This document shows, piece after piece, positions 9,345 through 19,119 of a stretch of 64,000 nt of DNA. The position numbers and the translations under genes are program-made. This stretch comes from Alphaproteobacteria bacterium (GTDB lineage Bacteria > Pseudomonadota > Alphaproteobacteria > Rhodospirillales > Rhodospirillaceae), in NCBI GenBank assembly GCA_003246625.1, contig QJZR01000017.1, forward strand, positions 248,001 through 312,000, read 5' to 3'. Under the pieces are notes generated by a model that saw only the letters and a program-made list of their open reading frames with translations, searched no databases and had not been told where the DNA came from. Position 1 is the stretch's first letter. The number at the start of each line of letters is the position of its first letter.

Positions 9345-10287
9345 CGGAATCTCCATTTACGTTCGAGTGAATGACACGCACCGGCTTCAGCTGCATCGCT
9401 TCCGCCCGTGCGATCGCAACCACCCGTTCGCCGCACATCGCCCGCACCACCGGTGCGGTCGCGGCGCCAGGACAGGGACACCGCTTCAGCAAGGGCAGAA
9501 GCGGCAGGGCCTGTCCGTTGGCCAGGTGGCGGGCCTCGTCTTCCGTCAGGGCCAGCGCCGGGATGTCGTCCAGCGCGGTCGAAACGGAACGCAGAAGGCC
9601 CAAGGACGGCGCACTATGCCCGAGGGACAACAGTTTATCCAGAGAAATCGCGTCCTCTTCGGCAAACGGCCCGCAGCGCGTGCGCCGCAGCATGGCGACG
9701 TGTCCGACGGTGCCGAGAGCCGCCGAAATGTCCCGCGCCAGGGATCGGATATAGGTACCCTTGCCGCACTCCGCCACGAAGGTGGCGTGGTCGGCGTCGG
9801 AAAATTCCACCAGCCGCAGGGCGTAAACCTCCACCTCGCGGGGCTTCAGTTCCACCGCCTGGCCGTCGCGAGCCAGGTCGTAGGCGCGTTCGCCGTCCAC
9901 CTTGATCGCGGAGAAACGCGGCGGCACCTGGGATATCCGGCCGACGAAACGGGGTAGCACCGCCTCGATTTCCGCCGCCGAAGGGCGGACGTCCGAGGTC
10001 GCGGAAACGCCGCCCTCGGCGTCGTCGGTCTCGGTGGCGATGCCGAAGCGCACGGTGAAACGATAGGCCTTGCGCCCGTCCATGACGTAGGCGACGGTCT
10101 TCGTCGCCTCGCCGAAAGCGACCGGCAGAATCCCCGAAGCCAGCGGATCGAGGGTGCCGCCATGCCCGGCCTTGGCGGCGTTGAAGGCCCGCCGCGCCTG
10201 CGCCAGGGCGGCGGTGGAGCCGATCCCCACCGGCTTGTCGAGAACCAGCCAGCCGTCGATCGGCAGGCCCCTCCGCTTACGCGCCAT
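9307..10287 (-). CDS. truB: tRNA pseudouridine(55) synthase
   Basis: This is a 326-residue enzyme making pseudouridine 55 in the T-loop of tRNAs. The catalytic Asp lies in [23 protein letters not shown]. The YxFxVRFG strand and [23 protein letters not shown] follow, and the C-terminal region ends in a PUA-like fold. ATG 10287 (MARKRRG) overlaps the rbfA stop codon and has an AGG upstream. A second ATG 12 bases earlier is possible. The 3' end runs 38 bases into rpsO. Confidence 0.95.
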   Translation of the reverse strand: MARKRRGLPIDGWLVLDKPVGIGSTAALAQARRAFNAAKAGHGGTLDPLASGILPVAFGEATKTVAYVMDGRKAYRFTVRFGIATETDDAEGGVSATSDVRPSAAEIEAVLPRFVGRISQVPPRFSAIKVDGERAYDLARDGQAVELKPREVEVYALRLVEFSDADHATFVAECGKGTYIRSLARDISAALGTVGHVAMLRRTRCGPFAEEDAISLDKLLSLGHSAPSLGLLRSVSTALDDIPALALTEDEARHLANGQALPLLPLLKRCPCPGAATAPVVRAMCGERVVAIARAEAMQLKPVRVIHSNVNGDSGVDHAGTQAGTD

Positions 10288-10684
10288 GCTCGTCCTCATC
10301 GTCGTCGTCCGGGCGCACCAGGTCGCGCGCCACTTCGGGACGGCGCAGCACCGCGTCGATGTGCGAGGCCTCGTCGAAGGTCTCGTCGGCGACGAACTTC
10401 ACCGTCGGGGTGTAGCGCAAGGACAACGAGCGGGCGACCATCTTGTTGAAGGCCCAGGCATTCTTCGCCAGAGCCGCGAGAACCTCGTCGAGACGCAGGC
10501 CGCCCAACGACATCACAAAGGCGGTGGCATGGCGCAAATCGGGGCTGACCCGCACCTCGGACACCGTCACCGGCACGGTGTCCAGCACCGCGTCGTGCAG
10601 GTCGCCGCGTTCCAGGGCACGCGCGAGAAGATGGCGGATTTCCTCGCCGACGCGAAGCTGCCGTTGCGAAAGGGCCTGAGTCAT
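10277..10684 (-). CDS. rbfA: Ribosome-binding factor A
   Basis: This is a 135-residue KH-fold protein that binds the 30S subunit during 16S rRNA 5'-end maturation and cold adaptation. QRQLRVGEEIRHLLARAL and the SPDLRHATAFVMSLGG strand are typical, followed by the LRYTPTVKFVADETFDEA signature. The start ATG 10684 has GGAGG upstream. The longer frame would extend into the intergenic repeat and is not used. It overlaps truB by 11 bases. Confidence 0.95.
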   Translation of the reverse strand: MTQALSQRQLRVGEEIRHLLARALERGDLHDAVLDTVPVTVSEVRVSPDLRHATAFVMSLGGLRLDEVLAALAKNAWAFNKMVARSLSLRYTPTVKFVADETFDEASHIDAVLRRPEVARDLVRPDDDDEDEHGA

Positions 10685-10689
10685 GATCG

Positions 10690-10894
10690 CATCCTCCGGA
10701 AAAAACGCCGCGGGCTCCGCCCGCACCCGCAAGGGGTCGCGGCCCCCTTGCCCCCGTCCGTTTGTTTTTACGCGAAGCGCGATCGAACCGTCACGCGGGG
10801 TGAAGGCCGATTGCCGCCACACGGCAAAACCAACGGGGGTCTGGGGCCTTGCGGCGCCAGCGGGGGCCCGGGGCAGAACCCCGGGCCTTCCACA
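10690..10894. repeat. Intergenic palindromic repeat, copy 2
   Basis: A 205-base element separates infB from rbfA inside an otherwise tight operon. Just after the infB stop it carries a GCCCGGGGTTCTGCCCCGGGC hairpin and a GGGGCCTTGCGGC segment. A second part (10768-10800) reads on the minus strand CGTGACGGTTCGATCGCGC, which matches 61255-61280. It may set infB/rbfA expression ratios by transcript folding. Confidence 0.7.
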
Positions 10895-13435
10895 TTACAG
10901 GGTAACGGCGATTTCCTCGATTTCGTAGCACTCGATGACGTCGCCTTCCTGGATGTCGTTATAGCTTTCGAACGACATGCCGCACTCGTAGCCCTCGCGG
11001 ACTTCCTTGACGTCATCCTTGAAGCGCTTGAGCTGACCCAGCGCCCCTTCGTGGATCACCACGTGGTCGCGCAGCAGACGCACCTTGGCGCCACGGCGGA
11101 CCACGCCTTCGGTGATCATGCAGCCGGCGACTCGGCCGACCTTGGTGATGTTGAACACCTGGCGGATTTCGGCGTAACCGATGAAGTTTTCCTTCAGGAC
11201 CGGCGCCAGCATGCCCGACAACGCGCGCTTCATCTCTTCCGCCACGTCATAGATGATCGAGTAGTAGCGGATCTCGATGCCGTCACGGCGGGCCAGATCG
11301 CGCGCCTGAGCGTTGGCGCGGACGTTGAAGCCGACGACCAGGGCGTTGGACGCCTTGGCCAAGGTGACGTCGGATTCGTTGATCGCGCCGACCGCGGCAT
11401 GCAGCACGCGCATACGCACGTCGTCGTTGCCGATCTTTTCCAGGGTGCCGACCAGGGCCTCCACCGAGCCCTGCACGTCGGCCTTGATGACGACCGGGAA
11501 TTCCTTGGCCTCGCCCGCCTGGATCTTGGCGAACATTTCCTCCATCGAGGAACGGGCGGTCTTCACCTGCATCGCCTCGCGCTCCTTGCGCTGGCGATAG
11601 GTGGCAACCTCGCGGGCGCGCTGCTCGCTGTCCACCACCAGGAAGTCGTCGCCGGCGCCCGGCGTGCCCTGGAAGCCCACCACCTCGACCGGAACGCCCG
11701 GCCCGGCGGTATCGAGCTTCTGGCCGCGATGATCGGTCATCGCGCGCACCCGGCCCCATTCCTTGCCGCCGATGAAGATGTCGCCGACCTTGAGCGTGCC
11801 GCGCTGCACCAGAACGGTGGCCACCGAGCCGCGACCGACCTCCATGCGGGCCTCGACCACCACGCCCTGGGCGTCACGGTCGGGGTTGGCCTTGAGGTCC
11901 AGGACCTCCGCCTGCACCAGGATGGCTTCCTCAAGCTTGTCGAGGTTCATGTGCTTCTTCGCCGAGACCTCGACGCACTGCACTTCGCCGCCCAGGCTTT
12001 CCACCACCACCTCGTGGCTCAACAGCTCGGTACGCACCCGGTCGGGGTTGGCGCCGGGCTTGTCGATCTTGTTGATGGCGACGATCATCGGCACCTGCGC
12101 GGCGCGGGCGTGACGGATCGCCTCCACCGTCTGCGGCATGATGCCGTCGTCGGCGGCGACCACCAGCACCACGATGTCGGTCACCTGCGCGCCACGGGCG
12201 CGCATCGCGGTGAAAGCCTCGTGACCGGGGGTGTCGATGAAGGTAATGCGGTCGCCGGTGGTCACCTCCACCTGATAGGCGCCGATATGCTGGGTGATGC
12301 CGCCCGCCTCGCCCGCCGCCACGTCGGTGGAGCGCAGGGCGTCGAGCAGCGAGGTCTTGCCGTGGTCGACGTGGCCCATCACGGTGACCACCGGCGGCCG
12401 CGACTTCAAGGTGGCCTCGGCGTCCTCGATGCCCTTGATGCCGTCCTCGACGTCGGAATCGGCGACGCGCTTCACGGTGTGGCCGAATTCCTCGACCACA
12501 AGCTGCGCGGTGTCGGCGTCGATCACCTGGTTGATGTTGACCATCATGCCCAGCTTCATCAGCGTCTTGATGACGTTGGCGCCGCGTTCGGCCATGCGGT
12601 TGGCAAGGTCCTGCACGCTGATGGTTTCCGGCACCACCACTTCGCGCACCACCTTTTCCTGGTTCTTCGCCATGGCGAGCTGCTTCAGGCGTTCCTTCTC
12701 GCGGGCACGGCGCACCGCGGAAAGGCTGCGGCCGCGTTCCTCGCGGTCTTCGTCGGACAGCGCGGCGGTGATGGTCAGCTTGCCCATGCGGCGACGGGGT
12801 TCGGACTTCTTCGCCGCCGGCACCTTGGCGGGAGCGGGAGCCCCGGGACGCGCCACCGCCTTGCGCGGCGCGCGGTCCTCGTCCTCTTCCTCGGCGCCGT
12901 CCTTCTTCACCACCGGCTTGCGAACCTCGGCGGGCTTGACGGCGTCGACATCCTTGGCCGGACGCGGCAGATCGGCGGCGGCCTGAGCGGTCGCGGCGGC
13001 GGCGGCGCGGACCGCCTCTTCCTCGGCCTTCTGGCGCGCCTCTTCCTCTGCCTTCTCGCGGGCTTCCGCCTCGGCCTTTTCGCGCGCTTCTTCCTCGGCG
13101 GCGCGGGCGGCGGCCTCCTCGGCGGCGCGGACGGCATCCGCCTCGGCCTTCTTGCGGGCTTCCTCCTCGGCGGCGCGGGCTTCCTGCAGCACGCGCAGGC
13201 GCTGCGCCTTTTCCTGATTGGTCAGGACGCCGTCGTCAAACCCCTCGCGCGAGGACGAGGCGGCGCCGGTGGCGATGGTACGCTTGCGGCGCACCTCGAC
13301 CTGCACTTCCTTCGTGCGGCCATGCGAAAAGCTCTGGCGAACACGGCCTTTTTCCACCGTCTTCTTCAGTTCCAGAGTGCCGCTGCGCAGGGTCAAGGGA
13401 GCCTTGCGATCGTTGTCCGTGGTATCGTCCGCCAT
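10895..13435 (-). CDS. infB: Translation initiation factor IF-2
   Basis: This is an 846-residue GTPase that places initiator tRNA on the 30S subunit. The N-terminal 250 residues are charged and rich in Ala, Glu, Lys and Arg, with a run of AAEEEAR-type heptads likely to form a long helix. An IF2_N module ([20 protein letters not shown]) follows. The GTPase domain has [14 protein letters not shown] near residue 352, DTPGHEAF and NKIDKP. Domains II, III and C2 follow. ATG 13435 has AGGA six bases upstream; an in-frame ATG at 13459 is less well placed. Confidence 0.96.
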   Translation of the reverse strand: MADDTTDNDRKAPLTLRSGTLELKKTVEKGRVRQSFSHGRTKEVQVEVRRKRTIATGAASSSREGFDDGVLTNQEKAQRLRVLQEARAAEEEARKKAEADAVRAAEEAAARAAEEEAREKAEAEAREKAEEEARQKAEEEAVRAAAAATAQAAADLPRPAKDVDAVKPAEVRKPVVKKDGAEEEDEDRAPRKAVARPGAPAPAKVPAAKKSEPRRRMGKLTITAALSDEDREERGRSLSAVRRAREKERLKQLAMAKNQEKVVREVVVPETISVQDLANRMAERGANVIKTLMKLGMMVNINQVIDADTAQLVVEEFGHTVKRVADSDVEDGIKGIEDAEATLKSRPPVVTVMGHVDHGKTSLLDALRSTDVAAGEAGGITQHIGAYQVEVTTGDRITFIDTPGHEAFTAMRARGAQVTDIVVLVVAADDGIMPQTVEAIRHARAAQVPMIVAINKIDKPGANPDRVRTELLSHEVVVESLGGEVQCVEVSAKKHMNLDKLEEAILVQAEVLDLKANPDRDAQGVVVEARMEVGRGSVATVLVQRGTLKVGDIFIGGKEWGRVRAMTDHRGQKLDTAGPGVPVEVVGFQGTPGAGDDFLVVDSEQRAREVATYRQRKEREAMQVKTARSSMEEMFAKIQAGEAKEFPVVIKADVQGSVEALVGTLEKIGNDDVRMRVLHAAVGAINESDVTLAKASNALVVGFNVRANAQARDLARRDGIEIRYYSIIYDVAEEMKRALSGMLAPVLKENFIGYAEIRQVFNITKVGRVAGCMITEGVVRRGAKVRLLRDHVVIHEGALGQLKRFKDDVKEVREGYECGMSFESYNDIQEGDVIECYEIEEIAVTL

Positions 13436-13455
13436 CACTATCCTGACATCACCAG

Positions 13456-14094
13456 TCACGCGCCTTCAGGCGCTCCGATCCCCGGCAGCCCGCGATACGA
13501 AGCCAGCCGCGCCATGTCGCGGGCGATACGGTCCGCCAAAGGACCGGCCGCCACCCAGACATGCACCGCTCGTTCGCGGGCAAACGGGGAACCCAACTCC
13601 TCGGCGGTCAACGCCGCCGCGACCATCCGCGCCGTGGCGCCGCAGCGCCGCACCGCCTGGGCAATCTTGCGGCTGCCGTCGGGGCTGCCGTCGGACGCCG
13701 CGATCAGGCGCCCAGGCCCTTCGGAAAGCGCCGACGCCACCTTGTCGAAGCCGCACACCGCCCGGCCCGACCGCCGCGCCAGTCCCAGGGAATCCTGGCA
13801 CCGCTTTAGCAGCAGCCGCTCGATCAGTCCGGCCAGATCGTCCGGCATCGCCGCCTCGCGGCGCGCCGCGCGGTGGAAAGCCTTACGCTTGACCGCCGTT
13901 TCTACCACATCCCGGCGCGCACTCAACCAAAAACCCCGCCCCGGCAGGCGCTCGTCGATATCGGGAACCAATGCGTCCCCGGGGCCGAGCACGAAGCGCA
14001 GCAAGAGATCGGTCGGCTGCGATTCGCCCGTCACCAGACAGCGGCGGCAGGGGCCGTCGCCATCATCGTCCGGGATATCAGGGGTTTGCGTCAT
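13456..14094 (-). CDS. ylxR: YlxR / L7Ae-like RNA-binding protein
   Basis: This is a 212-residue protein found in alphaproteobacteria between nusA and infB. Residues 10-85 are the YlxR (DUF448) domain, with CRRCLVTGE and [24 protein letters not shown]. Residues 100-200 resemble the L7Ae/Gadd45 fold ([26 protein letters not shown]). YlxR proteins bind nucleic acid, and the exact role here is not established. The start overlaps the nusA stop and its stop lies 20 bases before infB, so it belongs to the rimP-nusA-infB operon. Confidence 0.9.
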   Translation of the reverse strand: MTQTPDIPDDDGDGPCRRCLVTGESQPTDLLLRFVLGPGDALVPDIDERLPGRGFWLSARRDVVETAVKRKAFHRAARREAAMPDDLAGLIERLLLKRCQDSLGLARRSGRAVCGFDKVASALSEGPGRLIAASDGSPDGSRKIAQAVRRCGATARMVAAALTAEELGSPFARERAVHVWVAAGPLADRIARDMARLASYRGLPGIGAPEGA

Positions 14095-15616
14095 CCGATT
14101 CCGCCGCGTCCTCGTCGCTGAACCAATGGGCGCGCGCCGCCATGATCACGGCGTTGGCCTCGTCCTCGGTCATTTCGTCCTCGCCGACGATCTCGATCAG
14201 TTCGTCGCTGGCCAGGTCGGCCAAGTCGTCGAGGGTCTTCACCCCCTTCTCGCCCAGCTTCACCAGCAGCACCGGGGAAAGCCCCTCCAGCGCCGCCAGT
14301 TCGTCCAAGACGCCCAGCTCCACCCGGCGTTCCGAGGCGGCGCGGTCGCGATCCTCGAGGAAGACCTGCGCGCGGCTTTGCAGTTCGACCGCGATCTCGT
14401 CGTCGAAGCCCTCGATGTCGCCCAGGTCCTGGGTCGGCACGTAGGCGACCTCCTCGACCGAGGAGAAGCCCTCGTTGACCAGCAGGTGGGCGATCACGTC
14501 GTCGACGTCGAGCGCGTCGATGAACATCTTCGAGCGCGACTTCACCTCTTCCTGACGGCGTTCGGATTCTTCCTGCTCGGTCAGGATGTCGATGTCCCAG
14601 CCGGTCAGTTGCGAGGCCAGACGCACGTTCTGGCCGCGACGGCCGATCGCCAGCGACAGTTGGTCGTCGGGCACCACCACCTCGATGCGGTTGGCTTCCT
14701 CGTCCAGCACCACCTTGGTGACTTCCGCCGGGGCCAGCGCGTTGACGATGAAGGTGGCGGGATCGGACGACCACTGAATGATGTCGATCTTTTCGCCCTG
14801 CAACTCGCCGACCACCGCCTGCACGCGCGAACCGCGCATGCCGACGCAGGCGCCCACCGGGTCGATCGAACCGTCGTTCGAAATCACCGCGATCTTGGCG
14901 CGGGAACCGGGGTCGCGCGCCACCGACTTGATCTCGATGATGCCGTCGTAGATTTCCGGCACTTCCTGCGCGAACAGCTTCGCCATGAACTGCGGATGGG
15001 TGCGGGACAGGAAAATCTGCGGACCGCGCGGCTCCTGCCGCACCGCCATGATGTAGGCACGCACCCGGTCGCCGACGCGGAAGGTTTCACGCTGGATCAG
15101 TTCGTCGCGGCGCAACAGCGCCTCGGCCCGGCCGAGGTCGACGTAGACGTTGCCGAACTCGACGCGCTTGACCAGACCGTTGACGATCTCGCCGGTGCGG
15201 TTCTGGAATTCCAGGAACTGACGCATGCGTTCGGCGTCGCGCACCCGCTGCACGATCACCTGCTTCGCCGTCTGCGCGGCGATGCGGCCGAAATCGATCG
15301 GCGGCAGGGGATCGACCAGGAACTCGCCCACCGCCAGGCCGGCTTCCTGGGCGCGGGGATCGGCGGCGGCCATCTGGGTGTTTTCGTCCTCGACTTCCTC
15401 CACCACCTCGATGTGGCGGGCCAGCTTGATCTCGCCGGTCTTGCGGTCGATGGTGGCGCGGATGTCGTAGTCATGACCGTATTTCGAACGCCCGGCCTTC
15501 TGAATGGCCGATTCCATCGCCTGGATCACCTCGTCGCGATCGATCCCCTTGTCGCGGGCAACCGCTTCCGCAACCTGAAGCAATTCGGGCCGTGGCAATG
15601 CCGCAGTACGTTCCAT
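14078..15616 (-). CDS. nusA: Transcription termination/antitermination factor NusA
   Basis: This is a 512-residue RNA polymerase-binding factor. An N-terminal RNAP-binding domain is followed by an S1 domain ([28 protein letters not shown]). The KH1 region contains [18 protein letters not shown] and the KH2 region [23 protein letters not shown]. Acidic helix-hairpin-helix-like C-terminal repeats complete it. It is encoded just after rimP (12-base gap) and overlaps ylxR by 17 bases, which indicates a single transcript. Confidence 0.97.
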   Translation of the reverse strand: MERTAALPRPELLQVAEAVARDKGIDRDEVIQAMESAIQKAGRSKYGHDYDIRATIDRKTGEIKLARHIEVVEEVEDENTQMAAADPRAQEAGLAVGEFLVDPLPPIDFGRIAAQTAKQVIVQRVRDAERMRQFLEFQNRTGEIVNGLVKRVEFGNVYVDLGRAEALLRRDELIQRETFRVGDRVRAYIMAVRQEPRGPQIFLSRTHPQFMAKLFAQEVPEIYDGIIEIKSVARDPGSRAKIAVISNDGSIDPVGACVGMRGSRVQAVVGELQGEKIDIIQWSSDPATFIVNALAPAEVTKVVLDEEANRIEVVVPDDQLSLAIGRRGQNVRLASQLTGWDIDILTEQEESERRQEEVKSRSKMFIDALDVDDVIAHLLVNEGFSSVEEVAYVPTQDLGDIEGFDDEIAVELQSRAQVFLEDRDRAASERRVELGVLDELAALEGLSPVLLVKLGEKGVKTLDDLADLASDELIEIVGEDEMTEDEANAVIMAARAHWFSDEDAAESDDANP

Positions 15617-15628
15617 CGTGTCGCTTCC

Positions 15629-16123
15629 TTAACCTTGTTCCGCCGCCGCCGCTTTGATCAGTTCGTCGGTCAGCACCAGTTTCGCGCGGGCGAAGTTCGA
15701 AAACGGCACGACGATTTCGCCGCCTTCCTCGGGCGCGAAGGCAATCGCGCCGTCTTCGGTCAGGCCGACGATCCGCCCGGTGAAACGCTTGCGTCCATCC
15801 ACCGGCATCACCGTTTCCAGTTTCGCCACGAAGCCCGCGAAGCGGGCGAAATCCTTGCCACGGGTCAGCGGGCGGTCGAGCCCGGGAGAGCTGACCTCCA
15901 GCAGGTACTGCCCGGCAATCGGGTCTTCCACGTCGAGCAGGGCGGACACCGCGCGGCTGATTTCGGCGCAGTCGTCCACCGTCACCGCCACGCCGTCGAC
16001 GCGCTCCGCCATGATCTGCAAGGTCCGCCGGGTGGTTCCGGTGAACTGCACGCGCACCAGCTCGAAGCCCATGTCGCCGAGGGCCGGTTCGATCAGTTGC
16101 GCAACGCGCCGGGCAATGTCCAT
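15629..16123 (-). CDS. rimP: Ribosome maturation factor RimP
   Basis: This 164-residue 30S maturation factor heads the nusA-infB operon. The N-terminal half carries GFELVRVQFTG and ALLDVEDPIAGQYLLEVSSPGLDRPL, the family signature. The C-terminal half is an Sm-like barrel. A strong hairpin with a U-tract sits about 35 bases upstream of the start, so transcription probably begins downstream of it or reads through from trmB. Confidence 0.95.
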   Translation of the reverse strand: MDIARRVAQLIEPALGDMGFELVRVQFTGTTRRTLQIMAERVDGVAVTVDDCAEISRAVSALLDVEDPIAGQYLLEVSSPGLDRPLTRGKDFARFAGFVAKLETVMPVDGRKRFTGRIVGLTEDGAIAFAPEEGGEIVVPFSNFARAKLVLTDELIKAAAAEQG

Positions 16124-16157
16124 CTACCGTCCGTTTCCGCCAGCCGATCGCACAAAC

Positions 16158-16181
16158 AAAAAAAGTGGGCCACCGGCCCAC
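16158..16181 (-). terminator. Terminator between trmB and rimP
   Basis: On the minus strand GTGGGCC-GGT-GGCCCAC is followed by TTTTTTTG. It could end the metK-trmB transcript or act as an attenuator in the rimP leader. The rest of 16124-16442 holds an intergenic repeat copy and no gene I can support. Confidence 0.8.
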
Positions 16182-16254
16182 CCTTATCGGCGTCCGCTGG
16201 CCGCTCCAACAAGAATGTCGGGCACAATCTAGACGATCGGGCGAAGGAGTAAAG

Positions 16255-16442
16255 AAGAATCTAAAAACCGGGCCGGGACGCCGCCCCGAACACCCCTGGG
16301 GCCTTGGGCCCCAACCCCCATTAACTTAACTTGTTTTTGCGCGTGGAGCACGCAAGCCGACACGCCGCGTAAAGGATGATTGCCGCGGCGCGGCGAGAAA
16401 AGAAAATGACGGAACGGGACCGCGATCCCCACGAAGTTTATT
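16255..16442. repeat. Intergenic palindromic repeat, copy 3
   Basis: This follows the trmB 3' end. It includes GGGGCCTTGGGCCCC, TTGTTTTTGCGCG and a degenerate CGCGGCGCGGCG segment, which match parts of copies 2, 8 and 12. Confidence 0.6.
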
Positions 16443-17159
16443 TTACCGCGCCCGCGGTTTGCGGACGAAACGCAGGACGATCGGCGCCCGCCCGGCGCGC
16501 AGGGCCTTTTGCTCGTAGCGGGTGGGGACCCAATCGGCGGGACGGCCCAGCCAGTCGTCGGGCCCCTGCGCCATCCAGGTGAAGTCCGGATGATCGATCA
16601 GGTGACGCAACGCCCAGCGGATATAGGTCATGTCGTCCGAGGCGACGCGCAGTTCGCCGCCGTCCTTGAGCAGGCGCGACAGCTGCGGCAGGTTGTCCGG
16701 TCCGATGAAGCGCCGCTTGGCGTGGCGGAGTTTCGGCCAGGGATCGGGAAAAAGAACGAACGCCCGATCCAGGCAGGCTTCGGGCAGACGGGGCATCAGG
16801 GCGCGCACGTCGCCGTGCAGGACGCGCACGGTTTGCGTCGCCGGGCTGCCGTCGATCAGCGAAAGCAGGCGCGCCACGCCGTTGAGGAAGACCTCGCAGC
16901 CGACGATGCCGACGTCCGGATTGGCCGCCGCCTGCCCGGCCAGGTGCTCGCCGCCGCCGAAGCCGACTTCCAGCCAGACGGCGGAAACCGGACGGGCGAA
17001 CAGCCCCGCCGGGTCGAGGGGGTCCTCGCCCGCGGGGACCGCGATCTCGGGCAGCAGGATTTCCATCAGCCGGGCACGGCCGGGCCGCAGGGGCTTACCC
17101 TTGCGGCGGCCGAAGAAGTGAGGCTCTCGCATCTCGGGCGAGAGGTCGGTGTCCGTCAT
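16443..17159 (-). CDS. trmB: tRNA (guanine-N7-)-methyltransferase
   Basis: This is a 238-residue SAM-dependent enzyme that methylates G46 in the tRNA variable loop. The SAM site is LEVGFGGGEHLAGQA, the catalytic region LFPDPWPKLRHAKRRF, and the C-terminal VPTRYEQKALRAG is typical. It starts one base after the metK stop, so the SAM-producing and a SAM-using enzyme are encoded together. Confidence 0.95.
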   Translation of the reverse strand: MTDTDLSPEMREPHFFGRRKGKPLRPGRARLMEILLPEIAVPAGEDPLDPAGLFARPVSAVWLEVGFGGGEHLAGQAAANPDVGIVGCEVFLNGVARLLSLIDGSPATQTVRVLHGDVRALMPRLPEACLDRAFVLFPDPWPKLRHAKRRFIGPDNLPQLSRLLKDGGELRVASDDMTYIRWALRHLIDHPDFTWMAQGPDDWLGRPADWVPTRYEQKALRAGRAPIVLRFVRKPRAR

Positions 17160-17160
17160 C

Positions 17161-18330
17161 TCAGGGCAGCAGCTTCTTGAGGTCGGGAACCAGGTTCACC
17201 GCTTCCCACGAGAACCCGCCATCGGCTTCCGCCGCGCGGCCGAAGTGGCCGTAGGCGGCGGTACGCGCATAGATCGGACGGTTGAGGGAAAGGTGCTCGC
17301 GGATGCCGCGCGGGGAAAGGTTCATCAGGCGCTGCAGGGCGTCGCTGATTTCCGCTTCCGGCCGCTTGCCGGTGCCGAAGGTCTCGACATAGACGGACAG
17401 CGGCTTGGACACGCCGATGGCATAGGACAACTGGATCAGGCACCGCTGCGCCAGACCGGCGGCGACGACGTTCTTCGCCAGATAACGGGCGGCATAGGCG
17501 GCCGAGCGGTCGACCTTCGTCGGATCCTTGCCCGAGAAAGCCCCGCCGCCGTGCGGCGCGGCGCCGCCGTAGGTGTCGACGATGATCTTGCGCCCGGTCA
17601 GGCCGCAGTCGCCGTCCGGACCGCCGATGACGAAACGGCCGGTGGGGTTGACATAGAACTCGTCCTCCGGCGGCATCCAGCCTTCCGGCAGGACCGCCTC
17701 GACGTAGGGACGCACCAGGCGGCGGATATCGGCCTGCGAGGCGCTTTCGGCGTGCTGGGTGGACACCACCACCGAGGTGGCGCCGACCGGGCGGCCGTTT
17801 TCGTAGCGCAGGGTCACCTGGCTTTTCGCGTCGGGGCCGAATTCGGGACGTTCGCCGGAGTGGCGGGCGGCGGCCATGTCCTTGAGAATGCTGTGGGCGA
17901 AGGTGATCGGCGCGGGCATCAGTTCCGGGGTCTCGTCGACCGCGTAGCCGAACATGATGCCCTGGTCGCCCGCGCCCTCGTCCTTGTTGCCGGCGGCGTC
18001 GACGCCCATGGCGATGTCGCCGGACTGGCTGTGCAGCAGCACATCGACGCGGCAGTTGGCGTGATGGAAACCATCCTGTTCGTAACCGATGTCCTTGATC
18101 GCCTCGCGCGCCACGGCTTCCAGCTTGTCGGCGGTGATCGACGCGGGACCGCGCACCTCGCCCGCCAGGACGACACGGTTGGTGGTGGCAAGAGTCTCGC
18201 AGGCGACGCGTGCGTGGGGCTCGGCGGCAAGGAAGGTATCGACGACGGCGTCGGAAATGCGGTCGCAAACCTTGTCGGGATGCCCTTCGGCAACCGATTC
18301 GCTCGTAAACAGGTAGTTCGACTGGAACAC
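17161..18330 (-). CDS. metK: S-adenosylmethionine synthase
   Basis: This is a 389-residue enzyme making SAM from methionine and [21 protein letters not shown] holds the metal and ATP residues. [34 protein letters not shown] and the [19 protein letters not shown] region follow. There is no suitable ATG. A GTG at 18330 is preceded by AGGGGGA six bases away and gives the normal length, so I chose it. The 153-base leader holds GC-rich stems, but I could not match it to a known SAM riboswitch. Confidence 0.96.
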   Translation of the reverse strand: MFQSNYLFTSESVAEGHPDKVCDRISDAVVDTFLAAEPHARVACETLATTNRVVLAGEVRGPASITADKLEAVAREAIKDIGYEQDGFHHANCRVDVLLHSQSGDIAMGVDAAGNKDEGAGDQGIMFGYAVDETPELMPAPITFAHSILKDMAAARHSGERPEFGPDAKSQVTLRYENGRPVGATSVVVSTQHAESASQADIRRLVRPYVEAVLPEGWMPPEDEFYVNPTGRFVIGGPDGDCGLTGRKIIVDTYGGAAPHGGGAFSGKDPTKVDRSAAYAARYLAKNVVAAGLAQRCLIQLSYAIGVSKPLSVYVETFGTGKRPEAEISDALQRLMNLSPRGIREHLSLNRPIYARTAAYGHFGRAAEADGGFSWEAVNLVPDLKKLLP

Positions 18331-18483
18331 CGGAAGTCCCCCTTGATCTCGGATGTCACGCAGGCGCCGCGCCGTACCGACTCGCGGCCCGTACCGACCG
18401 GACGGGCCCGCCCGGCAGGAATGCCTTTCCTGGTATCCGAAGTGCCCGCGCAATGCAAGGACGCCGTCCGGGGAAACGGCGGC

Positions 18484-18990
18484 TCAGTCGGGGGAGCGAC
18501 CCGTGGCGACGTCGTCGGCGGGCGCGGCCAGCGCCTTGGCGAGGTCGAACACCCGCTTGCGCACCAGCGCGTCCGGGATGCGGTAATAGGCCCGCACCAG
18601 TTCCAAGGTCTCGCGCTTGGTCAGGGGATCGGCCTCGACGGCCTCGGGCTCGTCGGCCAGGCCGGAAATCAGGCGCGGGCTGTTGCCGGCGACTTCGTCC
18701 GACATGTCCTCGTAGAAGAAGCTGACCGGAACGTCGAGAACGCGGCTGAGATCCCACAGGCGGCTGGCGCCGACCCGGTTGGTGCCCCGTTCGTATTTCT
18801 GCACCTGCTGGAAGGTCAGGCCCAGGGCTTCGCCCAGGCGCTCCTGGCTCATTCCCAGAAGGGTGCGGCGCAGACGGATGCGGCCGCCGACATGCACGTC
18901 CACCGGATTCGGATTACCCTGCGGCGTCCGCCCCCGCGAGGACCCTCGCGTCCGTCCCGTTCCTCGATGCTTTGCGGAAAGACCTGGCAT
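18484..18990 (-). CDS. XRE-family transcriptional regulator
   Basis: This is a 168-residue protein with a basic N-terminal tail (about 1-30), then an XRE helix-turn-helix (VGGRIRLRRTLLGMSQERLGEALG, then FQQVQKYERGTNRVG). The C-terminal half is acidic and helical. It is encoded between lnt and metK, a position seen for an XRE regulator in many alphaproteobacteria, but its targets are not known to me. ATG 18990 follows GAGGAGGGG. An ATACA/TGTAT inverted repeat lies within its promoter and may be its own operator. Confidence 0.85.
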   Translation of the reverse strand: MPGLSAKHRGTGRTRGSSRGRTPQGNPNPVDVHVGGRIRLRRTLLGMSQERLGEALGLTFQQVQKYERGTNRVGASRLWDLSRVLDVPVSFFYEDMSDEVAGNSPRLISGLADEPEAVEADPLTKRETLELVRAYYRIPDALVRKRVFDLAKALAAPADDVATGRSPD

Positions 18991-19046
18991 TTTCCCCTCC
19001 TCGTGGAATCTGCCGTCGTGCTGCCCGGTTCCATCCAATCCTGACA

Positions 19047-19074
19047 TCTATACATGCAGTTGTATGATCGTCAA
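19047..19074 (-). promoter_or_regulatory. Candidate promoter and operator of the XRE gene
   Basis: On the minus strand TTGACG (19074-19069) and TATAGA (19052-19047) are 16 bases apart. An inverted repeat ATACA-N6-TGTAT at 19050-19065 fills the spacer and reaches the -10 box, a good position for repression. The position about 57 bases before the ATG fits. Confidence 0.5.
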
Positions 19075-19119
19075 CCGGGAAAGCCCCCTGCCGCCTTAAG
19101 AAGTGGCAAGAAGCTCTAT

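Noticed and set aside
6429-9374. 981-codon plus-strand open frame across pnp
   Set aside because: It is the shadow of pnp and rpsO, with no family motif.
10154-16252. 2032-codon open frame on the plus strand opposite truB to rimP
   Set aside because: It is antisense to a conserved operon of ribosome and translation genes, His/Asp/Arg-rich, and arises from GC codon bias.
16124-16442. tRNA gene ahead of rimP, as in enteric metY-rimP-nusA
   Set aside because: No cloverleaf was found; only a terminator and repeat are seen.
18331-18483. SAM riboswitch upstream of metK
   Set aside because: GC-rich stems are present, but no conserved SAM-II or SAM/SAH core could be matched; a covariance-model scan would decide.
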